This document shows, piece after piece, positions 27,601 to 37,599 of a stretch of DNA of 64,000 bases (positions are counted from its first letter, which is position 1; the number at the start of each line of letters is the position of its first letter). Origin of the DNA: Anolis sagrei (taxonomy: Eukaryota > Chordata > Lepidosauria > Squamata > Anolidae); the NCBI RefSeq assembly GCF_037176765.1, contig NC_090022.1, forward strand, positions 231,257,117 to 231,321,116, read 5' to 3'. The position numbers were made by a program, and so were the translations under genes. The notes under the pieces are model-generated. The model saw only the letters and a program-made list of their open reading frames with translations, was not told the origin of the DNA and searched no databases.

Positions 27601-30600
27601 TGGAGTGTAACAAATTACATTTCAGTTTTCCTATGGTGGACCAGGCAGGCAAGCTGCTGCAAGGACTTCTTCGGAGGTTTGATTACACTGGTAGCAGTTA
27701 CTGTGCATAATTTCTTATCTAGCTTCTGGTTTTTGAAGTTGCATGCCTCTCCTTGGCAGGTGGAATTTAGAACCTGATTTGCCTGTTTTTCTCATGCTTG
27801 AGTTCTCATGAATCATTTAGGCACATAGCACACAACTGCCTCCAGTGGGCAGAATGCATTTCCCTATCTTACAGATTGTTCATGCTCACCTAAGTGGCTT
27901 TAAACTAAGACATAAAAATAAGCTACTGCTTGCTATCATCATAAATCATCTGAATCTTGCTGTGTTTGGCTTATTTCTACAGGACAGAGCAGGCTGAATC
28001 AGTCCTATTACTCAGGGTTTCAGTGGCACATTTTGAAGAGGCATTTGAAACTGACTGGGAGCTCTTCCACACATCCACATCAAAGGAGAAAATTCCACAA
28101 TGTCTGCTTTGAACTTGGTTATCTGAGTCCACACTGCCATATATCCCAGTTCAAAGCAGAAAAGGTGGGATTCTATTCAGAAAGGGGCCTTATAGATCAT
28201 ATCAAATCCCTTCTGAATTTTCTCCCAAGTTTTTGGAGATGTCCTCTTCATGGGAAGAGTCTGCTCCTATACACTCAGGGCAGTTCTTCCTATTGTATGT
28301 GTGTATGTGCTTTAATCTTTGCCGGTGCCACCACTGTTCCCCTCTGTATTTTCAATATTTTGTATTGTCTTAATTTCCCCAACTTTGGCTATCAATTTTA
28401 TTGTTTATTCATTTTTGTACATTTAAGTCACACCTTCCTTCCACCATGGCATAAGCTGTGATACCACAGTCAACATCTCATAATTTTGTGACCCTGTAGC
28501 TATGTTACCGAAACACAGTGGAACCCTCTTAGTAAATTGCAAAGATGTGCAGTCCAGATGCTGTCAAGAGTGGTCCAGTACTTCTGGTACAGGCACTTCT
28601 GGTATAGACTGGCTGCTCCATACTGTGGATTTAAAAGAGTGCTTAAGAAAAGGAACAGTGAGAATCCCACTAGAAAATTGCCTTGCCCCTTCTGTTTGCG
28701 TGTTCAAAATTGCCTTTGATAATTTTGACAACATTGCTCTCCCACTTTACATGGTGTGTTTGGCAATGACATTATTACCATGATCCAGAAATATATGCAT
28801 TCTCGTCCCTCTCTACACTCTGCCAGCTTCCTAAATATATCTTTCAGAAAACGTATATAGCTATTAGAAAGCATCAGGTTAATTGGGTGCATTTAGTAAA
28901 ATCAAGATTTGTGACAGAAATAGCTACAGTATGTATGTCCTTGTACTTCTTTGAAAGGCAGGGATACATGTCTGTTAAGATGTTTCTTCATCTTGCTTGC
29001 ATCTAATACAATGTAATAAGGTTGGGGGAGATCATGCCTGTTGGGTTTGCTAGGACAAAACTGGCCAGTGGGTTGCAATATGTAGAAACTAGAGACCCTG
29101 TATCTGAAAATGCTATGCTTTTGTAATTTTTTGAAGAACGCATCTCATATTTCTCTGTAAGTTATACTGTGCATAATTGTAGTGATGTTTTTAATCTTTA
29201 ATGTGTAATGGTTTAATTTGCTTATATATGTATGTATATGTGACAAAGGCATCGAATTGTGCCTTCCTCTGTAAGCCTCCCTGAGTCCCGTCCCCCCCCC
29301 CCCCCCCCGGGGGTGAGAAGGGCGGGGTAAAAGTGACGGAAATAAATAAATAAATAAATAGGATGAGATGAGTTGTGGATTCAGAGCAGCCTCCTCAAAC
29401 TGGGTCCTTCTGCGTGCTACAAACTACAGTCCTAGCCAGCATTGTCTGGAATACTGGGAGTTTTTGTTCAAAACATTTGGAGGCACGGAAGGGCAGAAGC
29501 CTGCTATTCTGCTTCATAATAAAAATAATGTTTTGAGGACCACAAGTTTGAGCACACTGAAAAAAACAGGAAAGTAGTATATAAAATCAAATCCTGGAAA
29601 CAAATTTCCAAATAATATTTCATTCCAAGTAAGTACCTAGGAATCAGATAACAAAACTGAAGTGTAACTTGGAAGGACAGCCAGTGTAGCCCATAAAGAT
29701 TGGTTTTGAATGGTCTGTCTTCTAACCATAATTGTACTACAAGTATCACAGCCATTGAAAGTGAGTTTAGCAGTGAATTAATCAGGAAACAAACAAACAT
29801 ATAAATATGTAAATAACATGAGGCATGTCCAGAGTTCTTGTTTTCACTTTCGATATCACATTCATTAATAGATGTCAGGGAAAGGAGGTAGGAGATTAGC
29901 ATGCTCATAAGAACAAGAGCAGTTCATTGAGGGGTGGAGGGTATTGGGCAGAGCATGGTCTATTGCCATAGTATGTTGAATATTGTGGGGTGGGAAATGG
30001 GACTGTAATGGAGTATTTTTTTGAAAAGGGCACAGCTAGCTAGCTAGCTGTCTGGCTAGAACCCCATCAAACAGGGGCATTCCTCACTGTAAAATATTGC
30101 TGAAGGCCCCACTTGTGCAAAATGTTATCTCCTATCACTTAGAAAAGGCAACGAGCCACTTTTATCACTTTGTACAAGCCCAAATCGCTACTTTTGATGA
30201 AATTGCTCCCTACCTTTCCCTTCATGGCATTTTACAGCCTAATGGTTTTTATTTTGCAACTATAAACCCTTAGAATTGCTGAAGGAGAGCCAGTGGAAGA
30301 AGTAGCTCAAGAGATGACATTGGATGAATGGAAAAACCTCCAAGAACAAAGCCGACCAAAGCCTGAATTCAACATCCGGAAGCCCGAAACCACTGTTCCT
30401 TCCAAAGCAGTGGTGATTCACAAGTCAAAATATAGAGATGATGTAAGCATTTGCTTAGAAGGGTTTTCTTACAACCCTGTGTTTGCATTTCTAACTTCTT
30501 AATAATGAAATGTATCTAAGGATAATCCAAAGAGATTAGTAAACATTACTAGAAGCTTTAGCTCGCCCCAATGAACTGTTCAAGTACTTTAAAAAAGAAA

Positions 30601-33600
30601 AAGAGCTGCATCAGCATAGGTTTGTTTTTCCTTTCTCACCGGGCAACCATGCACAGAAGCATTTTTGCTGCTGGCTGTTCAGTACCAGTGGAAGAATATA
30701 TTGCATTTTAGGTTCTAGTTTGTAGTCTCATATTAATATCAGGCTTCTCCATTTCCTTTGAAGATGACACAAAAGGTTACACATTGGCTTCATTGCATAC
30801 AGCTGAGCTTGAAATACCTGCAGCTGTTGATACACAGGGGTTAGTCACATGATCAAGGACTCTGATTGTGTACACAGAACCTATACGTTGGACTAAGGCC
30901 AACCTGCTGGCAGTGACTTCATGTCAAAACTCTTCTATTTTATTTGACAGCCCTTTGTACTGACACAAAGTGAATTGAGGAAGATTTTTTTTTACTTCTA
31001 ATTTGGGGAGGAATGTACAACGGACTGCAGGTGGCACAATTCCATCTTGTATTGGATACTGCCCATTGAGTTAAAGTAGCTTTGGTTCTTTGGCTGAATA
31101 CACTAGAAATCCTAACAATTGTGGTCCTACTTCTTTCCCATCCAGCGCTCCCACAGTGTGTGAAGGGCTCATTGGGTTGCTTCCCCCCCCCCCCAATGCT
31201 TAGGTAGGTATAAGAAGGGGTCACATCATCTTTATTAAAACACATAGTAGACTTTTAATCTAGTTTCTGAAGCACTGTTCCACCAAGGCTTGTTTTCAGC
31301 AGCCCTGGAGACTAGGACACGGAACAATGGCTTCAAACTACAGGAAAGGAGATGCCACTTGAAGATTAGGAAGAACTTCCTAAATGTGGGAGCTGTTCAG
31401 CAGTGGAACTCTCTACTCCAGAGTGTGGTGAAGGCTCCTTTGAGGCTTTTAAACAGAGGCTGGATGGCCATCTGTTGGGGATGCTTTAAATGTGATTTTC
31501 CTGCTTCGTGGCAGGGGATTGGGCTGGATGGCCCACAAGGTCTCTATGATTCTATGATTTATATCTGCATTTTAGTAACGTTATTGCTTGAGTGCCTACA
31601 ACTTTGCTAATCGGCATTTCTATAGATAAGACGCCAGCTATTGTATTAACCATTTATAAGAGAATTTAATCTGACTGCTAGTTTTCATCTTTGATCTAAG
31701 TGAATGTGTCTGTGCTGCTTTCCCCACCATTCACTGAGGTGAGATCAGGTAGGACAGACATAAGAAAATGCTTGAGTTTGTTTCCAAAAGGTACCAAATA
31801 AAACAAAAAAAAATCCCTGAAAAGTGGGTTATAGGTGGCAGCATATTGTTGGCTAGCACTGGAAAGCTATGTACAGATCAAAATGTATCAAATCACTTGT
31901 ATAGGGCTTGGAAAATGGCATTTTATAGCAAAAGAAAGTATATCCACAGTATGTTTCTTTATTCCTCTAAAATTTGTTCAGATGGATTTCCAACCTTTTT
32001 GGAAACAAGCTCCACACTTTGGTCACAGGATTTGGCTTGTGTACCATGACCCAATTTTGGATGGCTGGTATCGGGAGCTTCATCCCTCCTACAGTGTCTC
32101 TTGTCCCTTCCACCAATAGCTTGCTCTGTATGAAAGGAGAACCCGCCCGCCTCCCTGTATTCTTTATAGATTTCTCCCCATTATGCTAGTTTGCTCCATT
32201 GGAAGGGGAGTAGAGCAGAGAGAAAACTATAATCAACAGTCTTCAGGTCTGACAAAGGAATTTTCCACTATTTTACTTGCTTTTGTAGAGAATTGGGTGG
32301 AATTCTGTGGGAGCTTTGAACATAGGATCAGGTTTCTGGGCCAGATTCTAGCTGTTCCCCTAGTAGAGTTTCCTACCATTTGGGTAGGATCCGGAGCATG
32401 GTGTTTTTTGTAGTTAAAATTCATTGGCAAGAGAGTTTTGGACTGCTGTGCCATTTTGGTGATTGTATCTACTAACATCTAGTGTTCATAGTAATTTCAT
32501 TTTAATATGGGTTTACATTGCACTAATAATAACTTTGTACTTCATTTTGAATTCTTGAAGAAAAATACATAAATACTGTATAATTATGTAATAAAAATAA
32601 ACATGATGCTTAGGTTAGTAAATACACAGGTGGATTAAAAGGTTTTGCCTCCTGTATCATAAAAAACTTTATGAATGAGTATATAACAGCTACAGTATAT
32701 AGCCTGGATTGTCCTCTACGCAACACTACTGTTTAACATAGTGACCATCAGTTTGTACACATTTGTGCCATCGTTTAACCCAGGCATTAAAACCATTTTG
32801 GAAAAATTCAGGGTTTTGCTTAGTGACCCATGATTTTAAAGCTGTTTTAACGTCATTCAAGTCATCGAATGTGAAACCACGTAGGTTGTCTTTCAGATGT
32901 CCAAACAGGTAAAAGTCAGAAGGGGCCAAATCATAAACATTTTTCAAGTGATTATGGATTTCCTTAGGTGCGCAACCTTCTTTTGCCAGAAATTCAATGA
33001 CAACTATTTCTTTTAACTTCAGATTCATGGTTCTAATCAGTCAATCGGAAAATGAAAAGACTATATCAGTAGAGTAAGGTTACCTCTAACATATTATGCA
33101 TAGATAGTCCAGTAGTTGTGAACGAAATAAGTTTCAGAGATGGAGGCATTCCTTTTTGACGCACACTTGTAGAACACCATCATGACAATTCTTGAATTAT
33201 ATTTGCATGGCAGAAGAAAAATATTATTTTTATCATCATAGTGAGGACTGGATACCTGTTGGCAGCACCTAAAGGCTCCCATTTTAAAATTCACTTCACA
33301 AGTCCTGATCGCTATAAAAAACCCAAACGAGTATGGGATTTAAGCTGAATCCATCTTATGCTTGAAATCCTGCTGTGATTAGCACAGAAACACAACATTC
33401 GAGGATTAAATTAATTTCTAAATTGTACAAGCAATTATATGTTGTCATGGTATCCGGATAAATTTATTTGGGGGTGTTTCGGTTGTAAAGGAAGAAAAAT
33501 GTATAAAAATTTCAGAATCGTTGTTGTTTTCTTAACTTGGTTAGGAAGAGTGGCTTGCTGTAATCAGCCTTCCCTAACTGCCTCTTTCATGATATTTTGG

Positions 33601-36581
33601 ACTGCAAGTTCCATCAGCACTCATTAGTGGTCATTTTGGATGGGTAGTCCGGATTGGATTCTGTTTTGTGGGGAAAACTGATTTACATGTGCGTTAAGAT
33701 AATAATGATAATAATAACTACAACAACAATTTCATTCTTATGCCCTGCTATCATCTCCCCGAAGGGACTCGGGGCGGCTTACATTTGGGATAGAAAGTCC
33801 ACAAGACATAAAAGCAAAACAATCTGTTAAAACAAAAATGCCACTAAAATAAGACCATCGTAACATACAGAAAACCAGATAAAAAAACAATTAAAACATA
33901 AGAGAATAAAACAGCAGCACTGAAGCTCTATCAAAGAATGCTCAATAAAAACCAATGACCAAAAATAGTCAAATGGATGAGACCAGGCTATAAAAGGGTC
34001 AGGCATGGGATCGTGCAAAACAGTGTACCATAAGGCTGGGGAATTGGATGAAATGCAGTGAGCAGAGTACTATCTGGCACATTTATAACTAGTGACTACT
34101 CGTTCTCAAGTGCTTGCTGAAACATCCAAGTTTTCAAGTTGGTGTTGACAATGATATGCTTCAGAATAGTTCATCTTTATTACCTATCAGTCTGAGAACA
34201 TCTTTAAAAAACACACACCTTAAAAACACTTTTCCTGACCACAGGGTTTTCTTCCAAATCCAGTTCTTCTGTCATCTGTGTTATGATGTGTGGTAAGGTG
34301 GGACTAGGGCTCTTTGCAGAAACATTTAGGCAGTAGAATTATTTTCTAGTACTTACTGAGCCTTGTTTTTGGCATCTGCTTCTTTATGTCTTTATTGTCA
34401 GTAATCACAATTCCTTATGGATTTCTATTTTAATGAAATTTGTGTACACATTGTAGACCCATTCGGCTGAAAACTGGGTTTGAATAATCTCTCTCACTTT
34501 GACTATAACTGATACATGTCATGTTCTGTTTCCACAGCTTCTAAGGAGCCTTTAGTGTTCTTTTTGGCAATTTTTAAACAAGCCAAATGGCAAGTTTAAT
34601 ATAAACCCATTTTCTGTTCTAGGTAAAGGAGGACTTTGAGGATGATTCTCACTTTTTTCGAAAAGCAGCAAATGACATCACTTCTCAGCTTGACATTAAC
34701 TTTGGGAGCCTGCCTCGTCCTGGGCGTGGAGCTAGAGGGGCCCGAGGAGGCCGCGGACGCGTCCGTAGAGTTGAGGATCCAGGATCCAGGCCAGAAGTGA
34801 TGGTAATTCTGTACTAATTACAGTCTTGGTGCCTGCTCTTATTATCATTAATTTATATAGTGCCATTATTGTACATCAAGTAAAAGAACAGCAAAACAGT
34901 TCCCTGCCCTCAAGCTTATCTAATTAAGATAAGACACCAAAGGAAAAGGGAGTGACATTAAGTTCAGCAAATATTTAATTCTCTCTGTCCCTTTGTAGCC
35001 AGGACAGTGGCAGTTGAAAAGTACAGTGGTTCCCAATCTATGTTCCATGGACCACCAGTGGTCTGCAAGAACTAAAATATGGTCTGCAGCCTCACCATTA
35101 CTACACCGTTGCAAAGAGAGCAGCTGGTCCTGCAAAACCCTCTTATAGTGCCAAGGCTTATTAAATATGGTTTTCTGTGGATGAGCAGATGGCAACTACT
35201 GGATGGCATATATTCTGTATCAGAAACTAGAGCTGATGTGGTCTATCCAGTGCAATTTTCTGAATCAGCAGCCCAAATAACCAAACTGAATTTAAAGTTG
35301 ACTAAAATTGGATTCGTAACCCTTTTGGTACTAATGTTGGAGAGTGGTCCCTGGTCAAAAAAAGGATGAGAACCACTGAAGGATGGAGGGAGGGTCTTTC
35401 ATTACTTTTCATATGTAGTTGAAGCAACATCAGTCATTCACAACAGACTGATGCTGGTTGAAGACTACAGTTCTCCAACGTTTTCAGACTCCCAAGTAGA
35501 TAAATGGTCCAAACAGTGCAATCTATGGCAATTATATACTGTGGTGTATATCTATATGTAAGTAATGGACTGTTTTTGAAATAGAACAATCTATACCACA
35601 ATATTTTATGGCAAATTCCACTTGGTCTCCTTTCAGTCCTGCATACCAGTGAATGCAGAATAGGTGTACTTTGAATAGTTAAAAAGGGATAAAGCAAACT
35701 GAACCCAGAAATACTGTAGTTTTTCCATATTGTCAAGCACAAGAAAAAGAGATATTCCCAACAAGAGATAAAATTTGTTCCTGTTGTCATAGTTCTCAAA
35801 TAACCACTTGCTAAACTTAACTTAAAGAGTGCATCTCTTAGTTCTGTAGGAATTCTATTTAGGGGAATGTATGACATGTACTGTTGGTGGAAGAAGCAGC
35901 AGTTTGTGAGGCTAAATTCAGAAGGAACAGATGGCAGTTATTCTACTGGTATCATGCCCTTGATTCAGGAAGTTCTGCGATACGTTTTGAATTGTAGTCT
36001 GACAGCTTGTGGGGTGGAGTACGCTGAGAAAATGCCTCATTTCAAGAACATCTAAGTGATCTTTAGGCTCTGAATTTGGGGATTTAGTATCCTTGATTCA
36101 AGTCCAGTGTTCGATAACTAAGTTTCTGGATTCTTAGATAACTGGATTCTTTCAAGCTCAGTGGTCAGTACATGCGCAGGTAGGATGTCTTGTGCATGAC
36201 ATTGCTAAAATGTGAGTTTCCTGATAGAGGTGAGATGGCCAGCTTGTATGCATCTCCAGCCCTATTACTCCCAACAGTGCATTTGTTCCTCCGTGAAACC
36301 TCCATAAAAGAGAGTGAGGAGAATTTTTCAGCAAAAAAAGACATAGGTTACATGTCGTAGCAACCTCTAGTGCATTCTTAATAGGCTTGAGTTTTGTAGA
36401 GCTAATGTGAGCATGAGCAAACCAACAGTTAGGTGTATCTTAGTATGACAGTACACAACTAGGTGTTGCCTTGAAAAAAAAAGCAACAAAACAAAACCGT
36501 GTGGTGTAATCTCTTTCCCCTTAGATGAGCATTTCTGCTCCAAATCCTGATGACCCTGAGGATTTTCCTGCTCTAGCTTGA
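18371..36581 (+). CDS. HABP4: HABP4 (Ki-1/57), RGG-box RNA- and hyaluronan-binding protein, complete, 8 coding exons
   Basis: Exons: 18371-18695, 23832-23979, 24891-25052, 25264-25335, 26550-26633, 30274-30442, 34623-34802 and 36525-36581. All are GT-AG, with 1197 nt in frame (398 aa from the first ATG). The human start aligns with the second ATG at 18374 (397 aa; human about 413). Landmarks are: N-terminal [31 protein letters not shown]; an RG-rich box at about 169-188 ([10 protein letters not shown]...RGRGRGGG); [26 protein letters not shown]; a second RG box [18 protein letters not shown]; and the acidic end [12 protein letters not shown]. The family (SERBP1/HABP4, yeast Stm1-like) shuttles between nucleus and cytoplasm, binds RNA and associates with idle ribosomes. 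It is divergent from ZNF367 and convergent with CDC14B. Confidence 0.95.
18714..18846. mobile_element. MITE of the GTCAAACTGCATTAA family, HABP4 intron 1
   Basis: Left arm TGCACTGTGGAATTAGTGAG with AATCCTGGGGGTTGTG; right arm ATGGTGTCAAACTGCATTAA. It begins about 20 bp into the intron. Confidence 0.5.
18847..19022. mobile_element. Palindromic hAT-type MITE with long foldback core
   Basis: The arms (GCGTTTTGGACTTCAACTCC / GGAGTTGAAGTCCAAAACGC) are nearly identical and enclose CCTCAGGCTCC...GGAGCCTGAGG, the same core type as at positions 1-50. No clear 8-bp target duplication was found. Confidence 0.7.
19024..19420. other. Diverged MITE pieces around a GC-rich block
   Basis: TTTAGCATTGAGCCATGGCA (19027) and GGAGTCGTGGGAGTTGTAGTT (about 19330) match arms of the 18714 family. 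Between them lies GC-rich sequence without a credible gene. Confidence 0.35.
19425..19640 (-). mobile_element. CR1-type LINE 3' fragment (minus)
   Basis: AGAGTTGGAAGAGACCTCAT, CCATCCAGTCCAACCCCCTG and CTCTGTTTAAAAACCTCCAA are the reverse of the classic amniote CR1 3' region. The plus-strand version lies at 31275. Confidence 0.7.
19653..19800. mobile_element. Palindromic hAT-type MITE with perfect 8-bp duplication
   Basis: It begins CAGGCATGGGCAAACTTTG and ends AAGTTTGCCCATGCTTG. It is flanked by CTGTAGAT at 19645-19652 and 19801-19808. Arms TTTTGGACTTCAACTT / CAAGTCCAAAACACC. This copy fixes the family as an 8-bp-duplicating (hAT-type) transposon. Confidence 0.85.
19836..20218 (-). mobile_element. 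tRNA-derived SINE (minus), interrupted
   Basis: Tail AGGTAAAGTTTTTCCCCTGA, body CTCCAAGGTCATGTGGCCAG and head TTTAACCCACTGCACCACCA (reverse A box). About 55 bp of foreign sequence near 20090-20145 splits the B-box region. Confidence 0.75.
20615..20700 (-). mobile_element. CR1-type fragment
   Basis: CACAGAATCCGAGTTTGAAG and AGACCTCGTAGGCC match the same region as 19425, more diverged. Confidence 0.5.
20863..20899. repeat. Perfect 16-bp inverted repeat with 5-nt loop, HABP4 intron 1
   Basis: ATCACAGACTTGCAAA at 20863-20878, loop AAATG, then the exact complement at 20884-20899. No known element was recognised around it. Confidence 0.85.
20995..21790 (+). mobile_element. L2-clade LINE 3' end with C-terminal RT remnant
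   Basis: The open frame to 21445 encodes [49 protein letters not shown] and [14 protein letters not shown]. This is the conserved C-terminal part of L2-type ORF2. The 3' UTR follows with GTAAGCCGCCCTGAGTC, a C-run (about 21717-21733) and GTGAGAAGGGCGGGG. It is 5'-truncated; the in-frame extension upstream of about 20995 is unrelated host sequence. Confidence 0.85.
22275..22560. other. Possible Tigger-like remnant, HABP4 intron 1
   Basis: CAGTTAGTCCTCCATATTCC at about 22280 resembles a MER2/Tigger end. The matching right end was not found. The following 400 bp is unusual but unassigned. Confidence 0.3.
22560..23830. other. HABP4 intron 1, remainder
   Basis: AT-rich intron. No coding exon or repeat with definable ends was recognised. 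Confidence 0.35.
23832..23979 (+). CDS. HABP4: HABP4 exon 2
   Basis: Acceptor CTCCATAG|TTCAG, donor GAAAG|GTAAGT. It encodes [18 protein letters not shown] and [18 protein letters not shown], the linker before the RG box. Confidence 0.93.
24891..25052 (+). CDS. HABP4: HABP4 exon 3 (RG-rich box)
   Basis: Acceptor TCATTTAG|GCCAG, donor AAAAC|GTAAGT. It encodes [31 protein letters not shown] and [17 protein letters not shown]. Arg-Gly repeats of this type bind RNA and are arginine-methylated in the family. Confidence 0.95.
25264..25335 (+). CDS. HABP4: HABP4 exon 4
   Basis: Acceptor TCTCTAG|CGGTG, donor CTGAG|GTATGA. It encodes [20 protein letters not shown]. 72 nt, phase-preserving, so skipping it would keep frame. 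Confidence 0.92.
25436..25628 (-). mobile_element. tRNA-derived SINE of the 'ATGACTTGAAGGC' type (minus)
   Basis: GCATGCCTTCAACTCGCTTC, TTGCCTTCCTCTGAG and GGATTTGAATCCTAGTCTTCC (reverse B box) match the inverse of the copy at 38545. Confidence 0.6.
25647..25743. mobile_element. Short palindromic hAT-type MITE with 8-bp duplication
   Basis: CAGGCATGGGCAAACTACAG to AGTTTGCCCATGCCTT, flanked by TATTACAC (25639-25646) and TATTATAC (25744-25751), one mismatch. It is a core-deleted copy of the family. Confidence 0.8.
26550..26633 (+). CDS. HABP4: HABP4 exon 5
   Basis: Acceptor TTTTACAG|TGAGC, donor ACCAA|GTATGT. It encodes the acidic [20 protein letters not shown] stretch (PTAPMEE in human). 84 nt, frame-preserving. 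Confidence 0.92.
27250..27580. mobile_element. Tigger/pogo DNA transposon, non-autonomous
   Basis: TA|CAGTAGAGTCTCGCTTATCC at the left and TGTTGAATAAGCAAGACTC...|TA at the right form terminal inverted repeats with TA targets. Subterminal repeats TTATCCAAC recur inside both ends. It is about 330 bp, with no transposase frame. Confidence 0.8.
28050..28192. mobile_element. GGCCCTTCC-type palindromic MITE
   Basis: AGCTCTTCCACACATCC, TCTGCTTTGAACTTGGTTAT, TGAGTCCACACTGCCATATA and TCCCAGTTCAAAGCAGAAAA. These are the inverted arms shared with 59836-60108. Confidence 0.65.
29150..29360 (+). mobile_element. L2-type LINE 3' tail with expanded C-run
   Basis: GGCATCGAATTGTGCCTTCC, a C-run at about 29291-29308 and GTGAGAAGGGCGGGG end in an AAATAAATAAAT tract. 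It is the same subtype as 20995-21790. Confidence 0.75.
29365..30270. other. HABP4 intron 5, mostly unassigned
   Basis: A minus-strand frame at 29504-29908 is long for intron DNA but shows no family I recognise and no splice context. AGCTAGCTAGCTAGCTG near 30033 is a short GCTA repeat. Confidence 0.35.
30274..30442 (+). CDS. HABP4: HABP4 exon 6
   Basis: Acceptor CCCTTAG|AATTG, donor GATGAT|GTAAGC. It encodes [20 protein letters not shown] and [13 protein letters not shown], the most conserved part of the HABP4/SERBP1 family. Confidence 0.95.
31275..31562 (+). mobile_element. CR1-type LINE 3' end
   Basis: GAGATGCCACTTGAAGATTA, GTGGAACTCTCTACTCCAGA, GAGGCTGGATGGCCATCTGT and the terminal TCTATGATTCTATGATTT. 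The ATTCTATG octamer repeat is the diagnostic CR1 end. Confidence 0.85.
31565..32620. other. HABP4 intron 6, unassigned
   Basis: No exon or element with definable ends was seen; several unsupported open frames of 70-95 codons occur by chance. Confidence 0.3.
32625..33169 (-). mobile_element. Internally deleted mariner transposon
   Basis: Terminal repeats (inward TACACAGGTGGATT...TTTTGCCTCC and TACAAGTGTGCGTC...AATGCCTCC) match at about 20 of 30 positions, with TA at 32623-32624 and 33170-33171. The minus-strand frame 33028-32726 encodes an N-terminal helix-turn-helix piece ([20 protein letters not shown]) joined directly to the C-terminal [18 protein letters not shown] and a tail. The catalytic middle is gone, so it is non-autonomous. 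Full mariners are about 1.3 kb; this one is 545 bp. Confidence 0.8.
33690..34020 (-). mobile_element. L2-type LINE 3' end (minus)
   Basis: ATCATCTCCCCGAAGGGACTC and GGGGCGGCTTACATTTGGG after an AATAATAATAAC tract, then the reversed 3' UTR. It is the counterpart of 16200-16456. Confidence 0.65.
34623..34802 (+). CDS. HABP4: HABP4 exon 7 (second RG box)
   Basis: Acceptor TGTTCTAG|GTAAAG, donor GTGATG|GTAATT. It encodes [40 protein letters not shown] and [13 protein letters not shown]. 60 codons, phase 0. Confidence 0.95.
35024..35378. mobile_element. hAT-type MITE with CAGTGGTTC ends
   Basis: CAGTGGTTCCCAATCTATG at the left and GGATGAGAACCACTG at the right are inverted repeats of the Charlie/SPIN-like hAT kind. 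No convincing 8-bp target duplication is left. Confidence 0.65.
36525..36581 (+). CDS. HABP4: HABP4 exon 8 (terminal)
   Basis: Acceptor CCCCTTAG|ATGAGC. It encodes [18 protein letters not shown] and TGA. The acidic [11 protein letters not shown] end is nearly identical to human. Confidence 0.95.
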   Translation: MSISAPNPDDPEDFPALA

Positions 36582-37025
36582 AAAAACCAGAATGACACCT
36601 TCAAAAATAGCTGTGAAGATACCAGCTCTACGTTGCTGTGGAAGAAAATTACCAAACTCTACAGAGCGAAATGACTTTTGTGTGTGAATTTTGCACTTCT
36701 ATTGTGTTAAGAACCTAGACATATCCAGTGGGCTAGGAGGCAAGGTCCAGCACCACTTGTTTTTGGATTAGCTGTGTGAAGGCTTATGGTATCATACATG
36801 AGGGATTTCAAATAAAGGTTCGAGATGATGGTGTCACGGGTATGGATGGCTGCCTCTTTGTCCATGGTGTTAACAGTTGTAAGATATACAAGAATATCTA
36901 TACTGGGGGATTTATAGCCAGAATACATTGACACTTAATAGCCATGTTCCTGAAATGTACCTTTACCATACTCAGCAACTTGCACATTTTCAGGGGTTGG
37001 CAAATAAAAAGCAATACAAAATATG
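36582..37025 (+). other. HABP4: HABP4 3' UTR
   Basis: Ends after AATAAA at 37003-37008; an earlier AATAAA lies near 36811. The end point is estimated from the signal. Confidence 0.6.
37003..37008 (+). terminator. HABP4 poly(A) signal AATAAA
   Basis: A canonical hexamer, followed within 25-50 bp by T-rich and GT-rich sequence (TTTGGGTTTTAAGGTGC). Confidence 0.6.
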
Positions 37026-37531
37026 CTTAATGTTTGGGTTTTAAGGTGCTATTTTCAGGTTTTTTTTAATAGCTTGACACTGGAGATTACAAATGGTAAG
37101 ATACTTCTTAAGTGCAAAATCACTTTCCTATTTGAAATCAGGGGTCTACACCCAGATATGTTTATGCACCTCAGTGAGACCATAAACAAATGGAGCTTTC
37201 TCTGTGCTGTTTTAAAAAAGGGTTTAATCTCCCTGGTGTATCAATCTGCACTTTCCTGGATTACAGTGGCCATTATATTAGCCAAAAATTCTTCTCTAGT
37301 GGCTGCAATTCGATTTGGGCTGAAGTATTTGTTATTTTCCTCATTGATGAATAATAGTGAACAAATTCTTGTGAAAAGCTGGATGAGAACTTGTAGAAAA
37401 GGCAATGCATATAACTTTAAATATATGTTTCCTTAGCAGTGTTACCACATTGAAAGGCCATTGTCTTTCTAGACAGATACTGTCCATCTAATAATATTCT
37501 TGTAGGAGAGCCTTGGTCAAACAATACATTT

Positions 37532-37537
37532 TTTATT
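37532..37537 (-). terminator. Candidate distal poly(A) signal of CDC14B
   Basis: TTTATT on plus gives AATAAA on the gene strand, about 530 bp from the HABP4 signal. Confidence 0.4.
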
Positions 37538-37599
37538 TGTATACCTTTTTACAAGTTAATCAACAATAATCAAATCACACTTGATTTAATGATAAATAC

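Noticed and set aside
29504-29908. 134-codon minus-strand frame in a HABP4 intron
   Set aside because: Hydrophobic, low-complexity composition, no recognisable family and no promoter or splice context.
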